Shown: positions 33,643 to 42,601 of the stretch, one piece after another
Layout of the letters: the number at the start of each line of letters is the position of its first letter
How positions within the stretch are numbered: position 1 is the first letter of the stretch
DNA from: Allokutzneria sp. NRRL B-24872
GTDB taxonomy: Bacteria; Actinomycetota; Actinomycetes; Mycobacteriales; Pseudonocardiaceae
Direction of reading: 5' to 3'
DNA length: 64,000 nucleotides
Assembly: GCF_002155965.1 (NCBI RefSeq)
Contig: NZ_MUMH01000019.1
Coordinates: 1-64,000, forward strand
Made by a program: the position numbers and the translations under genes
Notes under the pieces: generated by a model
What the model was told of the DNA's origin: nothing
What the model saw: the letters and a program-made list of their open reading frames with translations, nothing else
The model's database searches: none

Positions 33643-34722
33643 TCAGCCGCCGCCCTGCGAGGTGGACGGCGTGGGCGGGGCGGAGCCGTCCGGCCCGTGC
33701 CCGCCGCCCTGCTGGTCGATGGACACGTCCTCCAGCTGGTCGGTGACGTCCGTGCCCGGCGAGCCGGGCGGTGCGGGCGCACCCGGCGGCGCGATCGGGA
33801 TCTGCGGCAGCGCGGGCTCCTTGCCGATGTCGACCTTGCCGGGAGCACCGGCCTTGACGCTGCCGCTGATCGGCGCGAGCCCGGACTTGTCCTGCAGCTG
33901 CGTGCCGACCTTGCAGTCCACCCTGCGCGAACCCGCCATCCAGCTGTCCTGCTTGCGGGTGTCCCAGTAGACGGTCAGGCCCTTCTGCTCCACCGCGTTG
34001 GGGCCACCGGCGTACTCGGCGGCCAGCTTCGGGCACTGCGCGCCGAGCAGGTTGTTCTGCTTGGTCTCGTCCGGGAACTCCGACGGGAAGTGCGCGCCCA
34101 GGTCGACGACGCCGACCACCTCGTAGGCGTGCGCCTTGTCGCAGGCGACCGGGTCGGCGACGGCGCGACCGCTGATGCCGACGCACAGGCCGACGGAGTG
34201 CACGTCGGACTGGTCGATGGCCTTCGCGCTGCCCACGATCGGGTAGAGCACGCCGGACGGGCCAGCCGCCTGGACGCCGCACCAGAGCTTGCGGTCGCCG
34301 TTGTCCCAGCTCTTCTTGGTCGGCTTGAGCGCGCTCACGCTCAGCCTGCCCGCCGGGTCCAGCCGGCCCTCCAGCACCTCGACGGACTTCTCCGAGCACC
34401 AGCTCTGCCCGATCTGGGCCCACCGCAGGTCGTCGGGGAAGGCCGCTTCGTCGCCGAAGTTGGCGTCGGTGGACATGTCGGCCGTCAGCGTCAGCTCGAA
34501 CAGGTGCGGCTTCTCGCAGCCGATCTTGGTGACGTCGCTCGCGTCGGCCTTCGTCCAGTTCAGGCAGGTCCCGGGCGGGGCGTCGGCGAGCACGTGCCCC
34601 GGTCCGTCGCTGGCTGCGGAGGAACCGAGCTTCCAGCCGAACGCCGTGCTCGCCACCAGGATGAGCAGCGCACCGGCGAACGCGCCCGCCATGACTCTGC
34701 GGGTGCTCTGGGTGTGATCCAT
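33643..34722 (-). CDS. Septum formation family protein
   Basis: 359-residue membrane-anchored protein. A short cytoplasmic N-terminus and one membrane helix (about 10-30) lead to two copies of a Cys-bearing extracytoplasmic domain (GTCLNW...VTKIGCEKPHLFEL and LCVGISGRAVADPVACDKAHAYEV), the septum_form pattern, each with a C-x(n)-C-x-x-(P/A)-H core. A Pro/Gly/Ser tail ends the protein. The ATG at 34722 is preferred; an upstream ATG at 34767 adds 15 residues. It is the first gene of an operon with the metallopeptidase. Confidence 0.88.
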   Translation of the reverse strand: MDHTQSTRRVMAGAFAGALLILVASTAFGWKLGSSAASDGPGHVLADAPPGTCLNWTKADASDVTKIGCEKPHLFELTLTADMSTDANFGDEAAFPDDLRWAQIGQSWCSEKSVEVLEGRLDPAGRLSVSALKPTKKSWDNGDRKLWCGVQAAGPSGVLYPIVGSAKAIDQSDVHSVGLCVGISGRAVADPVACDKAHAYEVVGVVDLGAHFPSEFPDETKQNNLLGAQCPKLAAEYAGGPNAVEQKGLTVYWDTRKQDSWMAGSRRVDCKVGTQLQDKSGLAPISGSVKAGAPGKVDIGKEPALPQIPIAPPGAPAPPGSPGTDVTDQLEDVSIDQQGGGHGPDGSAPPTPSTSQGGG

Positions 34723-34887
34723 GCGGTGGGTCCGATCGCGGGTCTGGACGGCAGGGGCTAACGGCATCTACCCCATGATGCCCGTTCCGGCCAATCCAAG
34801 CGTCTATCCGGGTGACCTGGGTTGCTATTTGGCCACTGTCGTACGTCACACCCAGGACCTCGGTACGGTGCCGCTCGGGAGTGGTTG

Positions 34888-35568
34888 ATGACGAACAACG
34901 AAACGCCGGGCGGCGAGCACCCGCCCGAGCCGAAGCAGACGCCGCCGGCCCAGCAGGGGCCGACGGGGTCCGAGCCAGCCGACCAGCCGACGGCGGAGGC
35001 CAAACCGGTCGAGACACCGGCGAGGCCGAAGCGCGGCCAGATCAACTTCCAGGACCCGGGCACGACGAGGGCCAGGCCGCCCACCGTCGCCGAGCAGCGC
35101 GCCCGCGAGGCCGCGCGGCGCGAGGCGCGTGCGCGCAGGGAGGCCGAGGAGGCGGAAGCCGCCCGCAAGGCCAAGCTGCGCAAGCGGCTGCTGATCGGCG
35201 GTGGCGTCTCCGTCGGCGTCGTCGCACTGGTCGCCATCTGGTACGCCGCGTCGCAGCCGGACGACGTCGAAGCGCGCTGCGTGGACAACACCAACACCGT
35301 CGTCGACGACAAGTACTGCGACGACGACTACGCGCGCTCCAACGGCGGCTACAGCAGCGGCGGCGGCAGCACGTTCATCTACCTCGGCGGCGGTGGCCGC
35401 CAGTACAGCTACAACTACGGCGGCTCCGGGGCGATCGGGCAGAAGGTGACCGGCGGCAGCTCCATCAAGCCGAGCGGCGCCAACATCTCGACCCCGTCCG
35501 GCAAGTCCGTCCAGCGCGGTGGCTTCGGCGTCCGCAGCGGGACCAGCGGCAGCAGCGGAGGAAGCTGA
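34888..35568 (+). CDS. YgiB-like single-pass membrane protein with Gly/Ser-rich outer domain
   Basis: 226 residues. A Pro/Glu-rich and then highly charged cytoplasmic segment (EQRAREAARREARARREAEEAEAARKAKLRKR) precedes one membrane helix (about 101-120). An outer region has two cysteines (ARCVDNTNTVVDDKYCDDD) and a Gly/Ser/Tyr-rich tail ending in a QRGGFGVRSG motif, similar in style to YgiB/DUF1190. It abuts the YgiC-like gene with no gap, matching the ygiB-ygiC gene order of other bacteria. ATG at 34888 after GGGAGTGG. Confidence 0.8.
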   Translation: MTNNETPGGEHPPEPKQTPPAQQGPTGSEPADQPTAEAKPVETPARPKRGQINFQDPGTTRARPPTVAEQRAREAARREARARREAEEAEAARKAKLRKRLLIGGGVSVGVVALVAIWYAASQPDDVEARCVDNTNTVVDDKYCDDDYARSNGGYSSGGGSTFIYLGGGGRQYSYNYGGSGAIGQKVTGGSSIKPSGANISTPSGKSVQRGGFGVRSGTSGSSGGS

Positions 35569-36735
35569 GTGCACAGGCAGACCTCCGAGCCGCGTGCGGA
35601 CTGGGAGCGCAAGGTCGCGGAACAGGGCCTGGTGTTCGGCAGTCCGGCCGCGGGACCCGGCGGCGTGCAGCGCCCGTACTGGGACGAGTCGACGCACTAC
35701 GTGTTCAGCCTCGACGAGGTCCTCTCCGTCGAGGCCGACGTCGAGCTGCTGCACTCCATGTGCCTGGACGCGGTGGACAACGTGGTCACCACGGAGCGCT
35801 ACCGCGACTTCGGCCTCCCGGAGTGGGTGTGGCCCGCCATCGCGGACTCGTGGAAGCGCGGCGACCCGCACCTCTACGGCCGCTTCGACCTGCGCTACGA
35901 CGGCAAGGGCCCGGCGAAGCTGCTGGAGTACAACGCCGACACCCCGACCTCCCTGCTGGAGGCGGCGGTCGTGCAGTGGCACTGGCTGACCGACACCCAC
36001 GAGGGCGACGACCAGTGGAACTCCATCCACGAGAAGCTCGTGGAGCGCTGGAGCCAGCTCGCCGACCGGCTGCCCGCCGGGCAGGTGCACTTCACCTGGT
36101 CGGCGGCGGACTCCAGCGGTGAGGACCACGTCACCGCGGCCTACCTCCAGGAGACCGCGGCCGAGGCGGGGCTGGACACGGTCGGCCTGGCCATCGAGGA
36201 GATCGGCTGGGACCCCGACCTCAAGCGGTTCGTGGACCTGCGCGAGGACGTCATGTCCACCGTGGTGAAGCTCTACCCGTGGGAGTGGGTCGTCGACGAC
36301 CCGTTCGGCAAGCACGCGGTGCAGACCCAGCCGGGGACGCTGTGGGTCGAGCCGCTGTGGAAGATGCTGCTCTCGAACAAGGCGCTGCTCGCGGTGCTCT
36401 GGGAGATGTACCCCGGACACCCGAACCTGCTGCCCTGCTTCCTCGACGAGCCCGGCTTCCTCACCGAGTACGTGCGCAAGCCGCGCCTGGGCCGGGAGGG
36501 CTCGAACATCCAGATCGTCGCTCCCGGCATGGAGCACGAGACCGGTGGCGTGTACGGCAAGGAGGGCTTCGTCTACCAGCTCTTCGACCCGCTGCCGGAG
36601 TTCGACGGCATGCGCCCGGTGCTGGGCGCGTGGGTGGTCGGCGACCACTCGGCGGGCCTGGGCATCCGGGAGACCGTCGGCCTGGTCACCGACGACGGCG
36701 CGGCGTTCGTGCCGCACCGCATTCCCGAGTCATGA
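35569..36735 (+). CDS. Glutathionylspermidine synthase family (YgiC-like) ATP-grasp ligase
   Basis: 388 residues of the ATP-grasp GspS-C/YgiC family. Motifs: LYGRFDLRYDGKGPAKLLEYNADTPTSLLEAAVVQWHWL (substrate and Mg-binding), STVVKLYPWEWVVDDPFG, PLWKMLLSNKALLAVLWEMYPGHPNLLP, and the C-terminal YVRKPRLGREGSNIQI. It lacks the N-terminal amidase of true Gsp synthetase. The GTG at 35569 directly follows the upstream stop. With DUF350 next, the operon likely modifies a small peptide or polyamine-type substrate at the membrane; the actual reaction is not known. Confidence 0.92.
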   Translation: MHRQTSEPRADWERKVAEQGLVFGSPAAGPGGVQRPYWDESTHYVFSLDEVLSVEADVELLHSMCLDAVDNVVTTERYRDFGLPEWVWPAIADSWKRGDPHLYGRFDLRYDGKGPAKLLEYNADTPTSLLEAAVVQWHWLTDTHEGDDQWNSIHEKLVERWSQLADRLPAGQVHFTWSAADSSGEDHVTAAYLQETAAEAGLDTVGLAIEEIGWDPDLKRFVDLREDVMSTVVKLYPWEWVVDDPFGKHAVQTQPGTLWVEPLWKMLLSNKALLAVLWEMYPGHPNLLPCFLDEPGFLTEYVRKPRLGREGSNIQIVAPGMEHETGGVYGKEGFVYQLFDPLPEFDGMRPVLGAWVVGDHSAGLGIRETVGLVTDDGAAFVPHRIPES

Positions 36736-36802
36736 GTTCGCCCATCACCATCCATAATGGACAGTCAGGGAGTCTTCCCGGCTCCGTCGTAGGAGGAAGT
36801 TC

Positions 36803-37270
36803 GTGACCACCCAACTCGCCGTCTCTGCCCTGGCGCTGGAGGAGGGCTTCGGCGGAGCGCTCCTGCGGGGCGTCGGCGCCATCGCGCTGTACGCGGTCGT
36901 CGGCCTGCTGCTCATGCTCGTCGGCTTCTACGCCATCGACCTCACCACCCCCGGCAAGCTCAGCCAGCTCGTCCGCGACGGCGCGCCGAACGCGGTCGTG
37001 ATCACCTCCGCCGGTCTGATCAGCATGGCGTTCATCGTCGTCGTGGTGATCAACAACGCCGGTGGCAAGCTGTCCGAGGGCCTGCTCTCCGCGCTGATCT
37101 TCGGCTTCGTCGGGGTGATCGTGCAGGTGCTCGCCGTGCGGTTGCTGGAGTGGGTGACCCGGATCGACATCGGCAACCTGATCCGCTCCGAGGTCTACAC
37201 CCCGGCCAGCCTCGTGGTGGCCTCCGCGCACCTCGCGCTGGGCCTCGTGGTGGCCGTCGCGATCAGCTAG
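36803..37270 (+). CDS. DUF350 domain membrane protein
   Basis: 155 residues with four hydrophobic helices in two DUF350 repeats ([31 protein letters not shown] ... [21 protein letters not shown], then a second pair). A GTG at 36803 follows a clear TAGGAGGAAG site. DUF350 proteins accompany YgiC-like ligases and are associated with envelope-stress functions. A terminator follows at 37295-37330. Confidence 0.9.
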   Translation: MTTQLAVSALALEEGFGGALLRGVGAIALYAVVGLLLMLVGFYAIDLTTPGKLSQLVRDGAPNAVVITSAGLISMAFIVVVVINNAGGKLSEGLLSALIFGFVGVIVQVLAVRLLEWVTRIDIGNLIRSEVYTPASLVVASAHLALGLVVAVAIS

Positions 37271-37294
37271 CGCACCACTCAGTCGATCAAGGAG

Positions 37295-37330
37295 AGCCGG
37301 GAATCGGCGGTCCGTCGATTCCCGGTTTTC
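37295..37330 (+). terminator. Rho-independent terminator
   Basis: 11-12 bp stem (about 37295-37306 with 37316-37327) followed by TTTT, between the DUF350 gene and serS. Confidence 0.8.
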
Positions 37331-37352
37331 ACCACCACTAAGCTCACCAGGT

Positions 37353-38615
37353 GTGATCGACCTCAAGACGCTCCGCGAAGATCCGGAAGCCGTACGCGAT
37401 TCGCAGCGCGCCAGGGGCGAGGACCCGTCCCTCGTCGACGCGCTGCTGTCCGCCGATGAGCGGCGCCGCGCCACGGTCTCCCGCGCGGACACCTTGCGCG
37501 CCGAGCAGAAGCAGTTCGGCAAGCAGGTCGGCCGGGCGCAGGGCGATGAGCGCACCGCGCTGCTGGCCAAGGGCAAGGAACTCTCGAACGAGGTCAAGGC
37601 CGCCGAGGCCGAGCAGCACGAGGCCGACGCGGAGTTCACCGCCGCGCACCGCCGCGTCTCCAACGTCGTCGAGCAGGGCGCCCCGCACGGCGGCGAGGAC
37701 GACTACGTCGTGCTCAAGCACGTCGGCGAGAAGCGCGAGTTCGACTTCGAGCCCAAGGACCACCTGGAGCTGGCCGAGCGCCTCGGCGCCATCGACATGG
37801 AGCGCGGGGCCAAGGTCTCGGGCTCGCGGTTCTACTTCCTCACCGGCGTCGGCGCGCAGCTCCAGCTGGCCATGCTCAACCTGGCCGCGCAGCAGGCGAT
37901 CGGCGCGGGCTTCACGCTGATGGTCCCGCCGGTGCTGGTGCGCCCGGAGATCATGGAGGGCACCGGCTTCCTCGGCGCCCACGCCAGCGAGGTCTACCGG
38001 CTGCGCGATGACGACCAGTACCTCGTCGGCACCTCCGAGGTTCCGCTCGCGGGCTACCACTCGGACGAGATCATCGACCTGAGCGCGGGCGCCAAGCGCT
38101 ACGCGGGCTGGTCGACCTGCTTCCGCCGTGAAGCGGGCTCCTACGGCAAGGACACCAGGGGCATCATCCGGGTCCACCAGTTCGACAAGGTGGAGATGTT
38201 CGTCTACACCCGCCCGGAGGACGCGCACGAGGAGCACAAGCGGCTGCTCGCCTGGGAAGAGGAGATGCTGGCCAAGGTCGAGCTGCCCTACCGGGTGATC
38301 GACGTCGCCGGTGGCGACCTCGGCAGCAGCGCGGCCCGCAAGTACGACTGCGAGGCGTGGCTGCCCAGCCAGCAGGCCTACCGCGAGGTCACCTCGACCT
38401 CCAACTGCACGACGTTCCAGGCGCGCAGGCTGTCGGTGCGCTACCGCGACGCCGACGGCAAGAGCCAGATCGCGGCGACGCTGAACGGCACGCTGGCCAC
38501 CACCCGCTGGATCGTGGCGATCCTGGAGACCCACCAGCAGGCCGACGGTTCGGTCAGGGTGCCGGAGGCGCTGCGGCCGTACCTCGGCAAGGACGTGCTG
38601 GAGCCGATCCGCTGA
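37353..38615 (+). CDS. serS: Serine--tRNA ligase
   Basis: Class II aminoacyl-tRNA synthetase of 420 residues that charges tRNA-Ser (and tRNA-Sec). The N-terminal antiparallel coiled-coil arm (about 25-100, [13 protein letters not shown] ... [16 protein letters not shown]) precedes the catalytic core with motif 2 ([27 protein letters not shown]) and motif 3 ([19 protein letters not shown]). GTG start at 37353. Preceded and followed by terminators, so it is monocistronic. Confidence 0.97.
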   Translation: MIDLKTLREDPEAVRDSQRARGEDPSLVDALLSADERRRATVSRADTLRAEQKQFGKQVGRAQGDERTALLAKGKELSNEVKAAEAEQHEADAEFTAAHRRVSNVVEQGAPHGGEDDYVVLKHVGEKREFDFEPKDHLELAERLGAIDMERGAKVSGSRFYFLTGVGAQLQLAMLNLAAQQAIGAGFTLMVPPVLVRPEIMEGTGFLGAHASEVYRLRDDDQYLVGTSEVPLAGYHSDEIIDLSAGAKRYAGWSTCFRREAGSYGKDTRGIIRVHQFDKVEMFVYTRPEDAHEEHKRLLAWEEEMLAKVELPYRVIDVAGGDLGSSAARKYDCEAWLPSQQAYREVTSTSNCTTFQARRLSVRYRDADGKSQIAATLNGTLATTRWIVAILETHQQADGSVRVPEALRPYLGKDVLEPIR

Positions 38616-38634
38616 GAGCGCGTACTCGCACGTC

Positions 38635-38667
38635 GGGGGCGGTGTCCACATCGGACACCGCCCCCGC
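38635..38667 (+). terminator. Hairpin after serS
   Basis: Perfect 14-bp GC stem (38635-38648 with 38654-38667) with a 5-nt loop. No long T-tract. Confidence 0.8.
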
Positions 38668-38760
38668 CGTCTGAGAGACCTCTGAAGAACTCGGCCGCGG
38701 TGTTGCGTGCGGACTCCCCGCCGATGCAAGATCATGAGTTTCGAACGTTCTCCGCATTAC

Positions 38761-38778
38761 TGAGACGCCGCTGTCTCA
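38761..38778. promoter_or_regulatory. Probable TetR operator
   Basis: TGAGAC, six bases, GTCTCA: perfect arms, ending 20 bp before the TetR-family gene start. The position fits autorepression and control of the coupled MFS exporter. Confidence 0.75.
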
Positions 38779-38797
38779 ACCGTGTTAGCGTCCCGCC

Positions 38798-39349
38798 GTG
38801 GTGACCGATCGGGACCAGGTTTTGCGCGCGGCCGCGTCGCTGCTGGTGCGCAACCACGGTGCCTCCATGACCGAGGTCGCCGAGGCCGCCGGGATCAGCA
38901 GGGCCACCCTGCACCGGGTCGTGCCGAACCGCGACGCCCTGCTGGACCAGCTGCTCTGGCTGGGCCTCGGGGAGACCGTCGCCGCGCTGACGACCGCGAG
39001 GCCGGAGACCGGTGCTCCGCTGGCCGCCCTGGAACGGGTGGTCGTGGCGCTGACCCCGGTCGCCGAACTGTTCCGCTTCGTCACCACCCAGCCGCTGGAC
39101 GCGACCACCCCCGAGTTCCAGGCAGGCTTCCACGCCCTCGACGAGCGGTTGACCGCGCTGTTCCTGCGCGGCCAGGACTCCGGAGCCTTCCGGGGCGACC
39201 TGCCCGCGACCTGGATGGTCGACGCGCTCGCCAGCCTGCTCTTCGCCGCCGCGCTCGCGGCCCGCGCCGGCAGGCTGCCCGGGAACGACAACCCCCGCGC
39301 CGTCATCGACCTGCTGGTGGGTGGCGTCACGCGAGGAGAAACCGAGTGA
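38798..39349 (+). CDS. TetR/AcrR family transcriptional regulator
   Basis: 183 residues. The N-terminal HTH (VLRAAASLLVRNHGASMTEVAEAAGISRATLHRVVPNRDALLDQLL) is standard, and the C-terminal ligand-binding domain is all helical. Start GTG at 38798 or 38801. Its stop overlaps the MFS exporter start (GTGA), and a dyad at 38761-38778 lies in the promoter, so it most likely represses the two-gene exporter operon until a toxic ligand binds. Confidence 0.92.
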   Translation: MVTDRDQVLRAAASLLVRNHGASMTEVAEAAGISRATLHRVVPNRDALLDQLLWLGLGETVAALTTARPETGAPLAALERVVVALTPVAELFRFVTTQPLDATTPEFQAGFHALDERLTALFLRGQDSGAFRGDLPATWMVDALASLLFAAALAARAGRLPGNDNPRAVIDLLVGGVTRGETE

Positions 39350-40878
39350 CCGCTTTGTCCTCCGTCCCCGAGACCAGCCCGGTGAGCGTTCGGCACCGGT
39401 GGATCGCCCTCGCCACGCTCGTTCTGGCGATCCTGTTGGTGTCGCTGGACACCACGGTGCTCAGCCTCGCGATCCCGCACCTCACCGAGAGCCTGAAGCC
39501 GACGAGCACGCAGATCCTGTGGATCGGCGACATCTACGCCTTCGTGCTGGCCGGGCTGCTGGTCACGATGGGCACGCTGGGCGACCGGGTCGGCCGCAAG
39601 AAGCTGCTGCTGATCGGCTCGGCCGGGTTCGGCCTGTTCTCCGCGATCGCCGCCTTCGCCCCGAGCGCGAACCTGCTGATCCTGGCGCGCGTGGTGCAGG
39701 GCGTCGCCGGTGCGACGCTGATGCCCTCGACGCTGTCGATCATCCGCAACATCTTCACCAACCCCAGGGAGCGCGGGTTCGCCGTCGCCGTCTGGGGCGC
39801 GATGGCCTCGGCGGGCGCCGCGCTCGGCCCGCTGGTCGGCGGCGTGCTGCTGCAGCACTTCTGGTGGGGCTCGGTCTTCCTGATCAACGTGCCGGTGATG
39901 ATCGTGCTCATCGGCGTCGGGCTGTGGGTGCTGCCGGAGTCCAAGGACCCGGTTCCGGGAGCCTGGGACCTGCCGAGCGTGTTCGCCTCGCTGATCGGCG
40001 TCGTCGCGGTGGTCTACGGCGTGAAGGAGCTGACCGTCTACGGCTGGGCGCAGCCGCTCGCGCTGCCCGTCGCCGCGCTCGGTGTCTTCGCGCTGGTCTG
40101 GTTCTGCCGCAGGCAGATGGTGATCCCGCACCCGCTCGTGGACATACGGCTGTTCCGGAACCCGAAGTTCAGCAGCGCCATCATGTCCACTCTGCTCGCC
40201 GTGCTCGGCCTCGCGGGCGCCTCGTTCATCCTTTCCCAGTTCCTCCAACTGGTTCAGGGCTACAGCCCGTTGAACTCCGGCCTGCTGAACCTGCCCGGCA
40301 CGGTCGGCGCGGTCACCGGCGGCCTGATGTCCAGCACCATCGCGCACCGCTGGTCGGCGCGGAAGGCCACCTCGATCGGCCTGGTGGTGATCGCGGCGGG
40401 CCTGTGCATCGCGCTCGGCTTCGAACCCGACACCAGCGCGTGGACCGTCGGCCTCGTCATGTTCACCGCGGGCGGCGGCGCCGGACTGGCGTTCACCGTC
40501 AACGCGAACCTGGTGCTGACCGCGGCCCCCAAGGAGAAGTCCGGGGCGGCGTCGGCGTTGTCGGAGACGGCCTACCAGCTCGGCGCGGCGCTCGGCATCG
40601 CGCTGCTCGGCTCGGCCACCTCGATCGTCTACCGCAACAGCATGGCCGTGCTGGCGCCCGTGCTCCCGCAGGACGTGTACGCCGGAGCGCGGGAGTCCAT
40701 CGGCGCCGCGCTCGCCGCCGCGCCGAAGCTCCCGCCGGAGCAGGCCGCCCAGCTCGTGGACGTGGCACGGCACGCCTTCGTCAACGGCGCCGTGGTCGCC
40801 GCGGGCGTCGCCGCCGCACTCCTCATCAGCGCCGCCACGCTGTCGTGGTTCGTCCTCCGCGAGAAGTCAGAGGACTGA
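39346..40878 (+). CDS. MFS drug exporter, DHA2/EmrB-QacA type (14 helices)
   Basis: 510 residues, about 14 membrane helices. Motif A between helices 2 and 3 is GTLGDRVGRKKLLLIG, motif C is GAMASAGAALGPLVGG, and the helix 1 acidic LLVSLDTTVLSLAIPHLTE is typical of the DHA2 proton-drug antiporters. It starts with a GTG that overlaps the TetR stop, after a GCGAGGAGAAA site. Substrate specificity cannot be read. The 3' end overlaps the convergent hydrolase gene by 12 bp. Confidence 0.93.
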   Translation: MTALSSVPETSPVSVRHRWIALATLVLAILLVSLDTTVLSLAIPHLTESLKPTSTQILWIGDIYAFVLAGLLVTMGTLGDRVGRKKLLLIGSAGFGLFSAIAAFAPSANLLILARVVQGVAGATLMPSTLSIIRNIFTNPRERGFAVAVWGAMASAGAALGPLVGGVLLQHFWWGSVFLINVPVMIVLIGVGLWVLPESKDPVPGAWDLPSVFASLIGVVAVVYGVKELTVYGWAQPLALPVAALGVFALVWFCRRQMVIPHPLVDIRLFRNPKFSSAIMSTLLAVLGLAGASFILSQFLQLVQGYSPLNSGLLNLPGTVGAVTGGLMSSTIAHRWSARKATSIGLVVIAAGLCIALGFEPDTSAWTVGLVMFTAGGGAGLAFTVNANLVLTAAPKEKSGAASALSETAYQLGAALGIALLGSATSIVYRNSMAVLAPVLPQDVYAGARESIGAALAAAPKLPPEQAAQLVDVARHAFVNGAVVAAGVAAALLISAATLSWFVLREKSED

Positions 40879-41682
40879 GCGGACGGCTTCGACGAAGGCC
40901 GTGGGGTGGGAGAGCTGTGGGGCGTGCCCGGCGCCCGGGATCACGTGCACCCGTGCCTCGGGGAGCTGTTCGGTGATCGCGCGCACGACGGCTCGGTAGA
41001 TCGGCAGGGTGTCTCCGCCGGTGGTCACGGTGACGGGAACGCCGAGGCCCGCGAGCGCCGACGCGTCGACGGCCAGGCGGTCGGGGTCGCGGTACTGGTC
41101 GAGCCAGGTCTCGGCGTTGGCCATCATGGTGGCGCGCTGCTCGGCGGTGAACAGGCCGAGCCAGCTGCCCTCGCCGAAGCCGACGTGCTCGACGAAGGTC
41201 CGCGTGCCCGCCTCGACATCGCCGAAACCGAGCAGTTCGGCGGCCTCGCGCATCCGCTGCGCGGCGGCCAGGCGCAGCTCGTCAGCAAGAGGGTCCTTGA
41301 TGGACAGAGCGGCGAACAGGGGTGGCTCGTGCACGAGGACGCTGCGCACGGCCTCAGGGCGTTTCGCGGTCGCCAGCAACACGATCGACGAGCCGTAGGA
41401 GTGCCCGACGAGGTGCGCTCGGCCGCCAGCCACGGAGTCCACGACGGCGAGCAGGTCGGAGACGTCCTCCAGGATGCTGCCCTGGCCGCGCGGAGCGGTG
41501 CTGGCGGTGTGGCCGCGCCGGTCGTAGCGGATCACGGTGGAGTGCTCGGCGATCGGCGTGGCGACGCGGTCCCAACTGCGGTGATCGTCCCAGGAGCCGT
41601 GGACGAACACGATCGGATCGCCACGGCCCTCGCTGGTCCACGCCAACCTGACCTGTCCGAGGTCCAGCACTCCGCTCCGCAT
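40867..41682 (-). CDS. Alpha/beta-fold hydrolase
   Basis: 271 residues. The oxyanion segment FVHGSWDDHRSWD, nucleophile elbow GHSYGS (Ser about 95), an acid in the VTVTTGGDTLP strand and the catalytic His in IPGAGHAPQLSHP complete an esterase/lipase-like triad. A short cap domain lies between. It is a single gene and the substrate is unknown. Confidence 0.92.
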   Translation of the reverse strand: MRSGVLDLGQVRLAWTSEGRGDPIVFVHGSWDDHRSWDRVATPIAEHSTVIRYDRRGHTASTAPRGQGSILEDVSDLLAVVDSVAGGRAHLVGHSYGSSIVLLATAKRPEAVRSVLVHEPPLFAALSIKDPLADELRLAAAQRMREAAELLGFGDVEAGTRTFVEHVGFGEGSWLGLFTAEQRATMMANAETWLDQYRDPDRLAVDASALAGLGVPVTVTTGGDTLPIYRAVVRAITEQLPEARVHVIPGAGHAPQLSHPTAFVEAVRSVL

Positions 41683-41703
41683 GCGCTCGGACGCTACGCC
41701 CGG

Positions 41704-42564
41704 CTAGCGGTAGCGCGGAATGACGCTCGTCACCACGTCTTCCAGAACGTCGATGTCGCCCGCGTACCAGTCGCTCGGCCTGGGCCAGTGCGTGATGACG
41801 TCGGTGAAGCCGAGCTCGGCCGCGCGCCCGGTGGCGTCCTCGAAAGCGTCCACACTGGACAGTGAGAAGACGGGCGCGGAGTCGAGCGTGAGCGCTCTGT
41901 CCACAATGGACTCTCCGGTGAGGTCCCGGTGCCGCGCGATCAGCTCCGCGACGGCCTTCCACCACGCTTCGAGGTCGTCGGACTTCGGGCCGGTGGTGAC
42001 CCAGCCCTGGCCGTAGCGCGCGGCGAGCCGCAACGAGCGGGGGCCGTTGGCGGCGACCAGGAACGGGATTCGGGGCTGCTGCACGCATCCGGGCAAGGTG
42101 CGGGCGTCCACGGCGTTGTAGTACTCGCCCGAGAAGTTCACGCGGTCGGTGGTGAGCAGCGCGTCCAACAGCTCCAGGAACTCGCTGAAGCGGTCGACGA
42201 GCGCACGTGGGGCCAGCGGGGTCTCGCCGAGGATCGTCGGGTCCAGCACGGAGGCGCCCGCGCCGACGCCGAGCGTGAAGCGGCCGCCGGAGATGTCGTC
42301 CAGCGCCATGAGCTGCCGCGCGAAGCTGATGGGATGCCGGATGCTCGGGTTGGCGACGAGCGTGCCCAGCCGGATGCGCGAGGTGCTGAGCGCGGCGGCC
42401 GTCAGCGTGGGCACGGCGTCGAACCACGGGCCGTCGGCGAGCGAGCGCCAGGCGACGTGGTCGTAGGTCCAGGCGTGGTCGAAGCCGTAGGACTCCGCCC
42501 TCCGCCAGCGATCGCCGCCCTGGGACCAGGGCTGATCAGGGAGGATCACGATTCCGAAGCGCAC
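41704..42564 (-). CDS. LLM-class flavin-dependent oxidoreductase
   Basis: 286-residue luciferase-like monooxygenase-family protein (F420 or FMN). VRFGIVILPDQPW starts the TIM barrel, followed by DHAWTYDHVAWR, RIRLGTLVANPSIRHP, SGGRFTLGVGAGA and a C-terminal GFTDVITHWPRP. The GTG at 42564 gives the family N-terminus; the open frame further upstream runs into the divergent gene. It is transcribed head-to-head with the HAD phosphatase, 37 bp apart. Confidence 0.92.
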   Translation of the reverse strand: MRFGIVILPDQPWSQGGDRWRRAESYGFDHAWTYDHVAWRSLADGPWFDAVPTLTAAALSTSRIRLGTLVANPSIRHPISFARQLMALDDISGGRFTLGVGAGASVLDPTILGETPLAPRALVDRFSEFLELLDALLTTDRVNFSGEYYNAVDARTLPGCVQQPRIPFLVAANGPRSLRLAARYGQGWVTTGPKSDDLEAWWKAVAELIARHRDLTGESIVDRALTLDSAPVFSLSSVDAFEDATGRAAELGFTDVITHWPRPSDWYAGDIDVLEDVVTSVIPRYR

Positions 42565-42601
42565 TCCGACCACGCTATCGCGGATTGGGCAGGATGGGCG
42601 T

